From Gloeocapsopsis dulcis (GTDB taxonomy: Bacteria > Cyanobacteriota > Cyanobacteriia > Cyanobacteriales > Chroococcidiopsidaceae): a DNA stretch of 64,000 nucleotides. Positions 36,031-47,610 of this stretch are shown here, in pieces. The stretch lies in assembly GCF_032163395.1 (NCBI RefSeq), contig NZ_CP119968.1, positions 4,242,001 to 4,306,000 of the forward strand. Direction: 5' to 3'. Each line of letters opens with the position of its first letter. Position 1 is the first letter of the stretch. The notes beneath the pieces are model-generated. The model worked only from the letters and a program-made list of their open reading frames with translations. It searched no databases and had not been told where the DNA came from. The translations under genes were made by a program, and so were the position numbers.

Positions 36031-36460
36031 CGCTTCACTGCTCAATTTTTCTCTAATCGACCTATGCGATCGCCCCTTTACCACTCCTTTTACTCCCTCA
36101 GATCGCAAACTAACTTCTTAAATAAAGACACAGAAATAATTGTAGTATCCATTGAAGTTTGAGCTTCAGTAAAATCGCGATCGCCTGTAATCAAAAAATT
36201 CGCTTTACTTGCTAAAGCACAAGCGATAAACTTAGCATCCTTCTGACCTTTAGGAAAATCAATTTCTACATCAACATCGATGATTGCTGTTACCGTATTG
36301 ATGATTTCAAACCATTCTTCTTTTATTTCATCTGTCAGTTTTAATTTACTACGACTTAAAACCTCTGTGTATTCAGCTAAAAATTCTTCGAATACAATCC
36401 ACTCAAAACCTTGAGTGTCAACAATAAACTGAATAACCTCTCTTGGCTTTCTCCCCTTCA

Positions 36461-37416
36461 GAGCGCATTTCTAAATAAAAGATGAAGTAGCTTCATACTG
36501 TTCCCCCAAACGTTGCAGCATCAATCGGATCATGGCTCCCTGAATCATTGCCTCACTCACTTCAGGTAACAGTTCATAATCCTTGCTCAAACGGCGATTC
36601 TGATTGAGCCAACCAAAAGTTCGCTCTACAACCCACCGCTTCGGTAGGACAACGAATCCTGCTTCAGAGCGCCTGACTACCTCGACTTTCGCACCACACA
36701 ATTGTTCAATCACACGCGCAAAGTTCTCCCCTTGATAGCCCTGATCCACCCAGACCAATTGCAGTGTCTGTGCGTCTGCTTGAGCCATTTCATGCACGAC
36801 AAACGCCCCCCTTTTTGTTCTGAGCAATTGGCATTGATTACCAGTACTGAGATCAGCAGTCCCAACGTGTCCACTAGGATAAAGCGCTTGCGTCCTTTCA
36901 CTAATTTGCCACCGTCGAAGCCGTAGACCTCCCCCTTTTTTCCGTCGTTTTGACGGTTTGACTGTCGATACAACCTGCACTAGCATGAGGATTTCTTCCA
37001 GCAGCACCCCGGACTGATTGCCGTAGTTGGTCATGGATCTGCTGCCATACCCCTTGCGTTGCCAACGCCGAAAATACTTGTACACCGTCTGCCAAGCAGG
37101 CAGGTCTTTGGGCAAATCACTCCAGATACAACCATTGCGAAGTTGGTAGAAGATACCATTAAGGATCTCTCGTTCATCGACCTGTTGTTTGCGACCTCGA
37201 CCTTGAGAACGAGAGGGCAGCAGGGGGCGAATCACTTCCCATTCTTGATCTGTTAAATCACTGCTATAGCGCTTGGCAGCACGTTCTTTAGCTCGATAAA
37301 ACTGGCGAGTTTGCGGGGAGAGAACCATCGTCCAACTTTGAATTCACAACTAACCTATCCTGGTCTAACTAGCGTACTCCTGCCCTTCAGTTAATCTTTT
37401 TTTTAGAAATACACTC
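36461..37416 (-). mobile_element. IS5-family insertion sequence, copy 1 (956 bp)
   Basis: Ends defined by comparison with copy 2 and by flanking 3-bp duplications (TCA at 36458-36460 and 37417-37419, the TNA type seen in the IS1031 group). Terminal inverted repeats are imperfect: GAGCGCATTTCTAAAT at one end against GAGTGTATTTCTAAAA at the other. By eye copy 1 differs from copy 2 only by one missing C near 37052. Confidence 0.9.
36471..37328 (-). pseudogene. IS5-family transposase, copy 1, middle read out of frame
   Basis: A single 285-codon frame. It starts correctly (RYSSDLTDQEWEVIRPLLPS, NGIFYQLRNGCIWSDLP) and ends correctly (LVWVDQGYQG and WVVERTFGWLNQNRRLSKDY, the second D and the E of the DDE triad). 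A one-base deletion in a C-run puts about 90 central residues in the wrong frame, so the first catalytic Asp (in IDSQTVKT) is lost. The long frame is an accident, not an intact transposase. Confidence 0.8.
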
Positions 37417-37455
37417 TCAGGACAGCAGAAACTAATACATTGGTATCAACAACTC

Positions 37456-37692
37456 TCATTCGCCACGACGGTAAGCTTCTATTTCTGCTGCAATTTCATG
37501 TTCTGTAATGTCTTGGACTCCAGGAATCGCCTGTGTTTTATCAAATAAATCTCTAAGTTTCTCACTAATGGCACGATCACTATTTTCTGCTAAAATAATC
37601 ACCTCTACTCGCTGCCCTGGCTGAAATGGTAGATCCGACAAAACAACATGATTAGGGTCTTCAATAGTGATGTATTTTTTGTAAGCATTCAT
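37456..37692 (-). CDS. Antitoxin of the PIN-type pair
   Basis: 78 residues from ATG 37692 (MNAYKKYITIEDPNHVVLSD); an upstream in-frame ATG at 37740 would overlap hsdM. LPFQPGQRVEVIILAE resembles the beta-rich AbrB/MazE-like N-terminus of antitoxins paired with COG1569 PIN toxins; the C-terminal helix EHEIAAEIEAYRRGE would bind the toxin. The stop overlaps the toxin ATG (ATGA). Its toxin is destroyed by the IS, so the antitoxin is now an orphan. Confidence 0.7.
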   Translation of the reverse strand: MNAYKKYITIEDPNHVVLSDLPFQPGQRVEVIILAENSDRAISEKLRDLFDKTQAIPGVQDITEHEIAAEIEAYRRGE

Positions 37693-37736
37693 CGCTTTTA
37701 CCTCCATTGCCTTCAATTTCGATTTTGAAGTTGATT

Positions 37737-39320
37737 TCACCCTAATTTTTCTTCCAACAACTTCGCCACATTAGCAGCAATTCTCTCCTCTAATTCTCGC
37801 GCTTCCACATTGAGAACTTCTAATTCCTCATTCAACTCTTCCAATCGCTCCGCAAAATCAAAATCTTCGGCTTTCTTTTCTGCCACTCCCACATAGCGCC
37901 CAGGATTCAAACTCCAACCCTGTGCTTCAATCTCTGCCAAGGTTGCCACTTTACACAATCCCGCTACATCTTGATAACCCGTATGGGGAAAATGCTCTTG
38001 CAGCAACTCATCACTACCATTTGTAATGACTGCCAGTTCCCCGCGATACAGGCGCACGATATTTGATATAAACTCAATCTGCGCGTCGGTAAAGTCTCGA
38101 TGGGCGCGATCGATTTGACGGTAAATGTGCCGCGCATCAATAAATAGCACTTTATCTTTCGAGTAGTATTCGCCTTACCCTTGTCTAGAAACCACAACGT
38201 ACAAGGTAGCGTCACCGTGTAGAAGAAGTTAGAGCCAATGGAAATCATTATATCTACCGATTCTGCCTGAATTAGCTTGCGGCGGATCTCCAATTCAGAA
38301 CCCCTGGCATCACTAGTAGAATTCGCCATGACAAATCCTGCCCGTCCAGTTTTATTCAAGGTACTATAGAACAGGTGAATCCAGATGTAATTAGCATTAT
38401 CTGCTTTGGGCAATCCCAATTCCTTAAATCTCGGATCGCCCTCCATCTTTTCCTTATCCACCGCATTAACGTTAAACGGTGGATTCGCCATCACAAAGTC
38501 AAATGTACCCACGCATTTGTGGATATCTTCGTAGTAGCTGTTACCCTCTCGAATGCTACCTAAACCGGATAACCCGTGAACCGCTAGGTTCATCTTGCAT
38601 AGGCGAATTGTTTCAGCTACTCGTTCCTGCCCGTAAATGCTGATTTCATTATTTGGGTTTGCCTTCTTTCGCCTCTCCACCAAAGCCACACTTTGGACAA
38701 ACATACCCCCCGATCCGCAAGCAGGATCGAAAATTCGCCCGTGAAACGGCTCGATAATCTCCACAATCAACTTAACTAAAGAAGTTGGAGTGAAGAATTC
38801 GCCTCCCCGCTGCCCCTCACTCTTGGCAAACTCACCCAAGAAATACTCGTAGATCTTACCGAAAACATCTCCTTCCAGTTGGTCTAAATCTTGAGTAAAA
38901 TTAAGCCGCTTCAGCAGCGACACCAGCAGATCGTTATCAAAGCGGCTGTAATTTCTGGGTAATACCCCATCCAGTTCTGGGTTCTCTTGCCCAATCGCCT
39001 TCATCGCCTCATTGATCGCTGTGCCAATATCCGATCCTTCTGGCAGGTTTAATAAATAAGAAAACCTAGCCTGTTCCGGTAAGTACAACACGCCCCGCGC
39101 CTGATAATTCAAGCTTACCCACGCTACGCCGTCGCCGCGAATTTTCTTTAGATTGAGTTAATGCTTTCTCTGCCTGAGTAAACTTAAAATCTGCATAACA
39201 TAGGAAAATCAGCCCCAATACGGGAACCGAGTATTCCGACGATTTCAGTTTAGAGTTTGCCCTTAATGCGTCTGCTGCTTCCCAAAGCCGCCGCTCGATC
39301 GCGGTGTAATTTGCTGCCAT
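37737..39320 (-). pseudogene. hsdM: Type I methyltransferase subunit hsdM with two frameshifts
   Basis: N6-adenine methyltransferase of the restriction locus, 528 codons in total. Three frames are needed: [20 protein letters not shown] up to about 39153, then [16 protein letters not shown] through the SAM motif [11 protein letters not shown] and catalytic NPPF ([10 protein letters not shown]) to about 38160, then [20 protein letters not shown] to the stop. The first shift looks like one extra A in TCTAAAGAAAA, the second like one lost A in CGAAAGAT; together they restore length. Either sequencing errors in A-runs or true decay. Motifs themselves are intact. Confidence 0.8.
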
Positions 39321-39509
39321 CCGAAACTTCTGTCTATCTACCTATACCCGTGTCTCAAGCATACCCGCAAAGGTATTTTTTGGCATATGGGAACTTGACT
39401 TTCTGCAGTACCGCTAAAATTTCCACGTTAGCGATTAAAGCTGATGAACTTGAAATCACTGGTAACTGTTTCCATTGCAGTGCGATCGCTTCTTCAGGAT
39501 GGCAGCCCT

Positions 39510-39674
39510 TCAGGAAAGGAATTCTAAAAGCCTTGCACAGTAGGAATGAAAAGTTTGGGCTTCGACGCGATCGCTGATTAATTCTAGTCGTCAGTATCCT
39601 TGGGCTATTTGTTCAATAGTTTCGCGGTTGGTAGTGTTGCCAATTAGCAGACGTAGTTCTTTAATGTTGGTGAG
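39510..39674 (-). pseudogene. Relic of an SNF2/PLD-type helicase gene
   Basis: The minus strand reads LTNIKELRLLIGNTTNRETI, then EQIAQGY, a TGA, then RLELISDRVEAQT and a second stop. The stretch LRLLIGNTTNRETIEQ and the following RLEL are what I remember from large helicase-domain proteins with PLD-like modules found in defence regions. Only this fragment is left. The rest of the 39321-39760 spacer holds no gene I can support. Confidence 0.45.
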
Positions 39675-39693
39675 GCGATCGCTATTTCAACCT

Positions 39694-39718
39694 CTATGTT
39701 TTTTCTTTGAAAACATAG
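39694..39718. repeat. Hairpin CTATGTTTT/AAAACATAG
   Basis: Perfect 9-bp arms (39694-39702 and 39710-39718) with a 7-base loop, between the helicase relic and the DUF2062 gene. There is no T-run, so it may not be a terminator. Confidence 0.6.
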
Positions 39719-39760
39719 ACTAGTTAATAGCGACACTTATTTGATGCAGTCAAAGCAATA

Positions 39761-40324
39761 GTGAAAAAGTCTAGATGGCACTGGATACCACAAGTTCGCA
39801 GTTTTTCTTGGCGCAAACTCCCTATTAGGGGAACCCCGCAATACATTGCGCGAGGTTTAGCGGCTGGCGTGTTTGCTGGATTGTTTCCCTTGTTTGGGCT
39901 GCAAACCATAGTGGGAGTAGTATTAGCAACTTTACTAAAAGGTAACAAGCTAATGGCAGCAGCAGGTACCTGGATCAGCAACCCGCTAACTTATGTACCT
40001 ATTTTGCTGTTTAATTTTCAGATTGGACGCTGGCTGCTCAATTTCGATAATTTGGCATTTACTACTGAAGCAATAGCAGATTGGCAGACATTTTTAGAGG
40101 TAGGCACTGAGTTTATAGTTGCGCTATTTACTGGCTGCTTTGTTGTTGGGTTATTCTGTGCGATCGCTAGTTATTTTTTGTGCATACCACTAATTTATTA
40201 TTTACGTCGTCACAAAACTAACCAACAGCTTAGACAAAAAATGCATCACGAGCAATCATCCTTTCGTACTAAAAAGCTTTCCCCGCGGGAAACTAACAGA
40301 CATAACTCTAATCAAAAGCCGTAG
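39761..40324 (+). CDS. DUF2062 membrane protein
   Basis: 187 residues beginning with GTG. A basic N-terminus (KKSRWHWIPQ) precedes GTPQYIARGLAAGVFAGLFP, then LFGLQTIVGVVLATLLKGNK and AAAGTWISNPLTYVPI, the conserved core of DUF2062, and then two more hydrophobic segments. Function unknown; related domains occur fused to glycosyltransferases. Single-gene unit bordering the restriction island. Confidence 0.82.
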   Translation: MKKSRWHWIPQVRSFSWRKLPIRGTPQYIARGLAAGVFAGLFPLFGLQTIVGVVLATLLKGNKLMAAAGTWISNPLTYVPILLFNFQIGRWLLNFDNLAFTTEAIADWQTFLEVGTEFIVALFTGCFVVGLFCAIASYFLCIPLIYYLRRHKTNQQLRQKMHHEQSSFRTKKLSPRETNRHNSNQKP

Positions 40325-40389
40325 ATAGATAACTGGCTTTAAGGTTTATACTACTCGTAATTAAGTTAAATTTGTTATATTTTATTGAC

Positions 40390-41034
40390 TTACTCAGTTG
40401 TTAATTCATGTGGCAACATGTCTTTGACTACACAAGCAACTTTCTCACCTAACTTTAAATGTTCATTTGCCTCAAGATGAATTCCATCTATATTAGATGA
40501 AGTAATATATTTTGCTGCATCTAAAAAAGCACATTTGTAGCTTTGAGCAACTGCTTCGTAAAGTCTGCCAAACTCTTTTGACTTAGTTTCAGCTCCCCTG
40601 AACATTTTACTATAATCTGCTAGTTCCCTTATTGGTGGCGGTGCTATTAATAACACTTTTGGGGAAGTACCATTAGATCCTGTTTTACTTCGTTGAACAA
40701 TCCTTACCAAAACTCCAGCGCTTTTAGCAATATTCAATGCAGAAGCAGCGAAACGATGTTTCAAATCGTTGGTACCTAGCATAATAATGACTAGATCAAT
40801 TGGCTTATGTGAACTTAAGCAAGGAATCAAATACTCTTTACCATTGGTGTAACGCTCAAACAGATCTGTGCGCAGAGTAGTTCGTCCGCATAGTCCTTCT
40901 TCAATCACATGATATGCATTGCCCAATTGATATTGTAAAACACCAGTCCATCTGATATGACGGGGAAAACGTTGCTGTGTACTAGGGCTCCATCCCCAAG
41001 TATTCGAGTCGCCAAAACACAAAATAGTCTTCAT
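40390..41034 (-). CDS. SGNH/GDSL-family hydrolase
   Basis: Esterase or lipase-like enzyme of about 214 residues. Block I ILCFGDSNTWGWSP (catalytic Ser), block III IMLGTNDLKHRF (Gly-x-Asn-Asp), block V DGIHLEANEH (Asp and His). The pattern fits the arylesterase/acyl-CoA thioesterase-like SGNH group. I start at the ATG at 41034 (MKTILCFGD); the frame opens at 41046. No signal peptide, so probably cytoplasmic. Substrate unknown. Confidence 0.85.
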   Translation of the reverse strand: MKTILCFGDSNTWGWSPSTQQRFPRHIRWTGVLQYQLGNAYHVIEEGLCGRTTLRTDLFERYTNGKEYLIPCLSSHKPIDLVIIMLGTNDLKHRFAASALNIAKSAGVLVRIVQRSKTGSNGTSPKVLLIAPPPIRELADYSKMFRGAETKSKEFGRLYEAVAQSYKCAFLDAAKYITSSNIDGIHLEANEHLKLGEKVACVVKDMLPHELTTE

Positions 41035-41046
41035 CCAATTGGTCAA

Positions 41047-41403
41047 GGTTTAGTACGTTGTTGCCATAAGTTTATTTTTGAGTATTGTGATGCCAATGAC
41101 TTGAACAAATATAGATTGCAATCTGTTAGAAGTTCAAGGTTATTCAAGCTAGACACAAGACATCAGCGTTGAATTCTATAATTCGTCTACTCTTGTATAA
41201 AAAGTAGGTGTGTTATTGCTCAAACATATAATTATAGCAAATAAAGCTCTTGATTCCTCTTACTATGCACAGGTTTAAAAATCTGTCAAATTAGGATCTC
41301 CTGATCGCTGTTTCCTCTGCTAAATGTTAGATATTGGCGAAAGCCAGCCAAAAACGCACAAATTTTGTAATTAAATATATCCAAAGGTGGTTGAGGAGTG
41401 ACT
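41047..41403. other. Spacer between divergent genes
   Basis: About 350 bp with no supportable gene; AT-rich, presumably holds both promoters. I see no riboswitch or clear operator. Confidence 0.4.
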
Positions 41404-42219
41404 ATGAACGCAACTCATGCTCAGCGCGATCCTTCCCAATTGAGAGCCTTTTTTTTAGTACCGTTGCTGTCAGGTGTAGCTGTAGCTGGAAGTGGTTTTG
41501 CTGTTTGCGCCGAGACAGTTGATATGAACACTGCGACGGCTGTTGAACCTGTTGCACATGAAGCATCATTGATAGAGCGGCTCAAAGCTACAAATAGTCC
41601 ACTAGAGAGGATTCAAAGTCAACAAACACAAGCGCTAGCTACCCCAACACTAGGAAATATACCTGCTCCTGGAACAACTGCAACTTCATCTGCTCCTCTA
41701 ACACAGTTACCAGTTGCACCTCAGACAACAGAAAGTACGTCTTTAGAAGATTCCAAGGTTGCTCAAATCTTTATTGATCCTGGTCAACCAACAATTGGCG
41801 GCTCTAGCTATATAGGTGTTGCTGGTAACATTGGTTTGAGTGATAATGGCAGCACTGCTCTAGGTGGTGGTAATTTTGCGATTATTAGCAAAATTGGTTT
41901 AACCAACACTCTATCAACACGTCCTTCTGTGGTGCTGGGGGACAATGCAATTATTTTGGTTCCTGTTACCTACGACTTCTCATTCCAGCCTGTAGGTGCC
42001 TTTACAGATCCTTTGCCGATCGCTCCTTACGTAGGCGGAGGTGTAGCAATTTCTACAGGTGAAGATAGCACTTTTGGTGCCGTGTTAACAGGTGGCATAG
42101 ATGTTCCTATTACAGCTCAACTCACAGCAACAGCGGCGCTTAATGTTGCGTTTATTGATAACACCGATCTCGGAATATTAATTGGAGTCGGTTATAACTT
42201 CGGCGGATTAGGCTTTTAA
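41404..42219 (+). CDS. Exported protein, probable small outer-membrane barrel
   Basis: A signal peptide (LRAFFLVPLLSGVAVAGSGF, cleavage near AVCAET) is followed by a Pro/Thr-rich linker to about residue 120. The glycine-rich C-terminal part alternates hydrophobic strands (IAPYVGGGVAISTG, FGAVLTGGIDVPIT) and ends in IGVGYNFGGLGF. The ending is that of an outer-membrane beta-barrel protein. ATG at 41404 is preferred over GTG 41398 because GAGGAG then has proper spacing. No known family recognised. Confidence 0.6.
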   Translation: MNATHAQRDPSQLRAFFLVPLLSGVAVAGSGFAVCAETVDMNTATAVEPVAHEASLIERLKATNSPLERIQSQQTQALATPTLGNIPAPGTTATSSAPLTQLPVAPQTTESTSLEDSKVAQIFIDPGQPTIGGSSYIGVAGNIGLSDNGSTALGGGNFAIISKIGLTNTLSTRPSVVLGDNAIILVPVTYDFSFQPVGAFTDPLPIAPYVGGGVAISTGEDSTFGAVLTGGIDVPITAQLTATAALNVAFIDNTDLGILIGVGYNFGGLGF

Positions 42220-42261
42220 CATAGAGAAAGCAGAAAAGCAGGGGTGCAGGGAAGACGGGGA

Positions 42262-42385
42262 GTTATGGGTCGTCAAGTGTTGAGTTATGGAGTTAAGAAA
42301 ATTCTTTTAATAAATGCCTCCGGCACGCTGCGCGAACAAAACTCGCGCATTCAAAACTCAACACTAACAACTCACCCTTCACCCC
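42262..42385. repeat. Composite intergenic repeat, second copy
   Basis: Same build as 22493-22637: TTGAGTTATGGAGTTAAG, TTCTTTTAATAAATGCCTCC, GGCACGCTGCGC, then AACAAAACTCGCGC and AACTCAACACTAACAACTCA. About 30 bases around the GC-rich insert are identical in the two copies. Confidence 0.8.
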
Positions 42386-42389
42386 TAAC

Positions 42390-43751
42390 TTACTTCGGGT
42401 TAACTTTGTCTGTGACTGCTAATTTTCCATCATCATTAACCGTCCAAACATCATAAACGCCGACGACATCACCGTTTTGATCGACATCGACATTGCCACT
42501 CGCTCCTTGGTAGTTGATATCCTGTCCTTCGCGGAGTAATTTTAACCCTTCACAAACATCATTAACTTCAGTTCCAGGGGCATTTGCCACTTCACGAATC
42601 TTACTGGCAATACCTTCTCCCGTGTTAGCTTGAGCAGATTGCGCTGCTAGAACGAGGAGTGCGGTAGCATCCCAAGCTTGAGGAACATACTCTCCAGGAG
42701 ATCCACCTTTTTTTGACTGCCACAGCTGCGTAAGTGCTTGTAAAGCTTGACCATCAGCACCTGGAACTGTACCAATCGCTCCTGATACAATGTATTTACC
42801 ATCACTCGATTTACCTACTTTTGTGGGGAAGCCCGCAGACTTTACGCCATCGGTAAGCATGACTTGTACTCCTTGACTCACCCCCTGCTGGTAAGCTGAT
42901 TTGAGGAGTAAGCTACCTGTTTCTTCATAAAGTACTGCAACTACAGCATCAGGATTGTCATTAAAAGCGGCAGCAGCTTCAGTTTCAAAGGTCGTTGCTT
43001 TGGGATCGTAGCGCGTTGGGTTAGCTTCATTCACAACAGTCCCGCCGAGTTGTTTAAAGGCTTGAACAAATGCGCGTTCAAAACCAACGCCGTAGTCATT
43101 GTTAATCACTACAGTAGAAACTCGCTTAAAGCCTCTTTGATTTGCCAGTTGGGCTAAAGCTAATGCTTGGTAGGTGTCTGGCGGAGCAGTACGTGTCCAG
43201 TAGCCTTGAAACTCACCTTTACTCGCTCGTTCTGTAAATACTGGACTAGTACTACCAGGAGAAATCAACATCACTTTGTTGCGTACTGCAATTGGCACAG
43301 CAGCACTCGAAACACTACTGGCGAAAGATCCGACGACACCAGCAACGCGATCAACTTCAGCAAGTTTTGTCATTGCCGCCGCACCAGCACGCGGATCGGT
43401 TTGATCGTCTTGTGCAATGAGTCTCACAGGTTTGCCGTTAACTCCACCACAGGCATTAACGGTTTCGACGACTAAAGGGACAGAATCTACCATCTGCTGT
43501 CCAATTGCAGCTAAGTCCCCGGTGGATGGTAGTAATGAGCCAATCTTGAGTTCGTCATTGCTATTAGTTGCAGTCGTTGTTGTCGCCGCTGGAGAAGCGC
43601 TATTTGCCCCTGGATTGTTCCCAGGAGGAGTATTTTCACAAGCCGCTAACAAAAAACCAGCACCCAAGGTGGTTAATGTAATCGCTAAGATACTAAGCTT
43701 TGCTTGCCTTTGAGGTGGATATAGAGTTCTCACAGCATCAAGTCTTTTCAT
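42390..43751 (-). CDS. Branched-chain amino-acid/urea-type ABC substrate-binding lipoprotein
   Basis: 453 residues. Signal peptide with lipobox (ITLTTLGAGFLLAACENT, LAAC), a Ser/Thr/Asn linker, then a type I periplasmic-binding fold (LKIGSLLPSTGDLAAIGQQM, RLIAQDDQTDPRAGAAAM, GSFASSVSSAAVPIAVRNKV). Members bind branched-chain amino acids, amides or urea; the ligand cannot be fixed here. The start at 43751 has AGGAG eight bases upstream; the frame is open to 43820. No transporter genes are adjacent. Confidence 0.85.
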   Translation of the reverse strand: MKRLDAVRTLYPPQRQAKLSILAITLTTLGAGFLLAACENTPPGNNPGANSASPAATTTTATNSNDELKIGSLLPSTGDLAAIGQQMVDSVPLVVETVNACGGVNGKPVRLIAQDDQTDPRAGAAAMTKLAEVDRVAGVVGSFASSVSSAAVPIAVRNKVMLISPGSTSPVFTERASKGEFQGYWTRTAPPDTYQALALAQLANQRGFKRVSTVVINNDYGVGFERAFVQAFKQLGGTVVNEANPTRYDPKATTFETEAAAAFNDNPDAVVAVLYEETGSLLLKSAYQQGVSQGVQVMLTDGVKSAGFPTKVGKSSDGKYIVSGAIGTVPGADGQALQALTQLWQSKKGGSPGEYVPQAWDATALLVLAAQSAQANTGEGIASKIREVANAPGTEVNDVCEGLKLLREGQDINYQGASGNVDVDQNGDVVGVYDVWTVNDDGKLAVTDKVNPK

Positions 43752-44051
43752 CTGCTCACTCCTGTGTTTATGCAGTCGTATCTTGTATACGATTAGGGAA
43801 TGAGCTTGATTGTACGGCAACCACTGAAGTAATTAGAGTGAGAAATTATTAAGTCTTTACTCAAAATTCATAGTTTTCTGAGTTTGTTCGAGCTTTAGCG
43901 TTGCCTCACAAGGAAAAATGCAATGTGCCATACGGCTCTAAGTGTTGCAATTAACTACGTTACTGCGGATTTTTTCTGGGAGCGTTGATGGATACCCTGG
44001 TATTTTAGAGCGCAATAACTTTCCGCTTTTGGGCAATCGCATGAGTGTTTA

Positions 44052-44084
44052 TTGTACAATTTGTACAAAACATACATTTTGTAC
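44052..44084 (+). promoter_or_regulatory. Repeated TTGTAC motifs upstream of the Phd-RelE pair
   Basis: Two perfect palindromes, TTGTACAA (44052-44059) and TTTGTACAAA (44060-44069), and a further TTTTGTAC (44077-44084), ending four bases before the antitoxin ATG. Likely operator for autoregulation by the antitoxin. Confidence 0.6.
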
Positions 44085-44088
44085 GCTA

Positions 44089-44337
44089 ATGACTACAACC
44101 AATGTTACTGAAGCTCGCAACAATTTGCCAGAGCTAATAAATCGCGTCAGCTATGCGAATGAACGAATTTTACTTGAGCGACACGGGAAGCCTGTAGCTG
44201 CAATTGTGAGCCTTGAAGACCTTAAGCGTTTAGAAGCACTTGAAGATGCAATTGATTCAGCCGCGCTGCGCCGCGCAGTAGAAGAAAACGACGGCTTTGT
44301 AACGCTAGAGTCAATCATTGCTAATAGAGACGAATGA
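44089..44337 (+). CDS. Phd/YefM-family antitoxin
   Basis: 82 residues from ATG 44089. TTTNVTEARNNLPELINRVS and ILLERHGKPVAAIVSLEDLK are the N-terminal Phd/YefM fold. The open frame to 43942 adds 49 residues that cover the operator repeats and are not coding. The stop overlaps the toxin start (ATGA), so coupling is expected. Confidence 0.85.
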   Translation: MTTTNVTEARNNLPELINRVSYANERILLERHGKPVAAIVSLEDLKRLEALEDAIDSAALRRAVEENDGFVTLESIIANRDE

Positions 44338-44627
44338 GCGAATCAATTAATCCTCAGCCTCGTTATGCATTACGGATCGCCAAAATAGCAGAAAAAGACT
44401 TACTCAATCTTCAAACCAAACAATTCGCCCAAGTCGCCAAAAAAATCTTTTCACTTCAAGGCAATCCTAAACCTCAAGATTGTGCAGTTCTCAAAGGCTA
44501 CTCTGGGGGCTATCGTGTAGATCAAGGAGAGTATCGCATTTTATACACTATAGATGAGGAATCTCAAATTGTGGATATCTTTAGAGTGGGTAAACGCAAT
44601 GATGGCGAGGTTTACCGCAATCTATAA
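44334..44627 (+). CDS. RelE/ParE-family toxin
   Basis: 97-residue toxin of the RelE superfamily: YALRIAKIAEKDLLNLQTKQ, then CAVLKGYSGGYRVDQGEYRI, LYTIDEESQIVDIFRVGKRN. The GxYRixxGeYRilY pattern and the basic end are those of RelE-type mRNA interferases. It appears intact and complete, with its antitoxin. Precise target unknown. Confidence 0.88.
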   Translation: MSESINPQPRYALRIAKIAEKDLLNLQTKQFAQVAKKIFSLQGNPKPQDCAVLKGYSGGYRVDQGEYRILYTIDEESQIVDIFRVGKRNDGEVYRNL

Positions 44628-44749
44628 GTAAGCCTAGTGGGTAGAAAGCGATCGCGAACAGTCGGAAGAATTATTCCAAAACTACATTTTTGCGACTAGA
44701 GGATAAATTTTTATTGCCAAGTTATAACAAAAGAGATAAACCTGGAAAA

Positions 44750-44841
44750 CGGAGAGGGAGGGATTCGAACCCTCGGTACAGCCTTACGTACTGTACAACG
44801 GATTAGCAATCCGCCGCTTTCGACCACTCAGCCACCTCTCC
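44750..44841 (-). tRNA. tRNA-Ser (GCT)
   Basis: Type II tRNA with long variable arm. Acceptor GGAGAGG pairs with CCTCTCC, discriminator G; anticodon loop reads TTGCTAA with GCT; T-arm with GGTTCGAATCC. CCA is not encoded. Confidence 0.95.
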
Positions 44842-44935
44842 ATGGTGACGAAACAATATATTATCACACTTAAAGGCAAGAAGCAAAAGCTAGAAGCTAA
44901 TTTTAAGATATATTTCCTTAACCTCCAGCTCTTAA

Positions 44936-47610
<2,675 letters not shown>

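Larger units (their letters stand above)
36090..37459 (-). pseudogene. PIN-family toxin gene split by an IS element
   Basis: The 5' part at 37417-37459 reads MRVVDTNVLVSAVL (first PIN aspartate), overlapping the antitoxin stop by ATGA. It is cut by the IS (36461-37416) with a TCA target duplication. The 3' part at 36090-36460 goes on RPREVIQFIVDTQGFEWIVF, then EFLAEYTEVLSRSKL, then PKGQKDAKFIACALASKANF and LITGDRDF. Joined, this is a complete putative PIN toxin of the COG1569 type. The insertion removes function. Confidence 0.85.

Noticed and set aside
36471-37328. Apparently intact 285-codon transposase in IS copy 1
   Set aside because: The central third is in the wrong frame and lacks the first catalytic Asp; comparison with copy 2 shows a one-base deletion.
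39321-39760. Far attachment site matching the tRNA-Phe 3' end
   Set aside because: No copy of the T-arm and acceptor sequence was seen near the island end, so a defined integrative element is not claimed.
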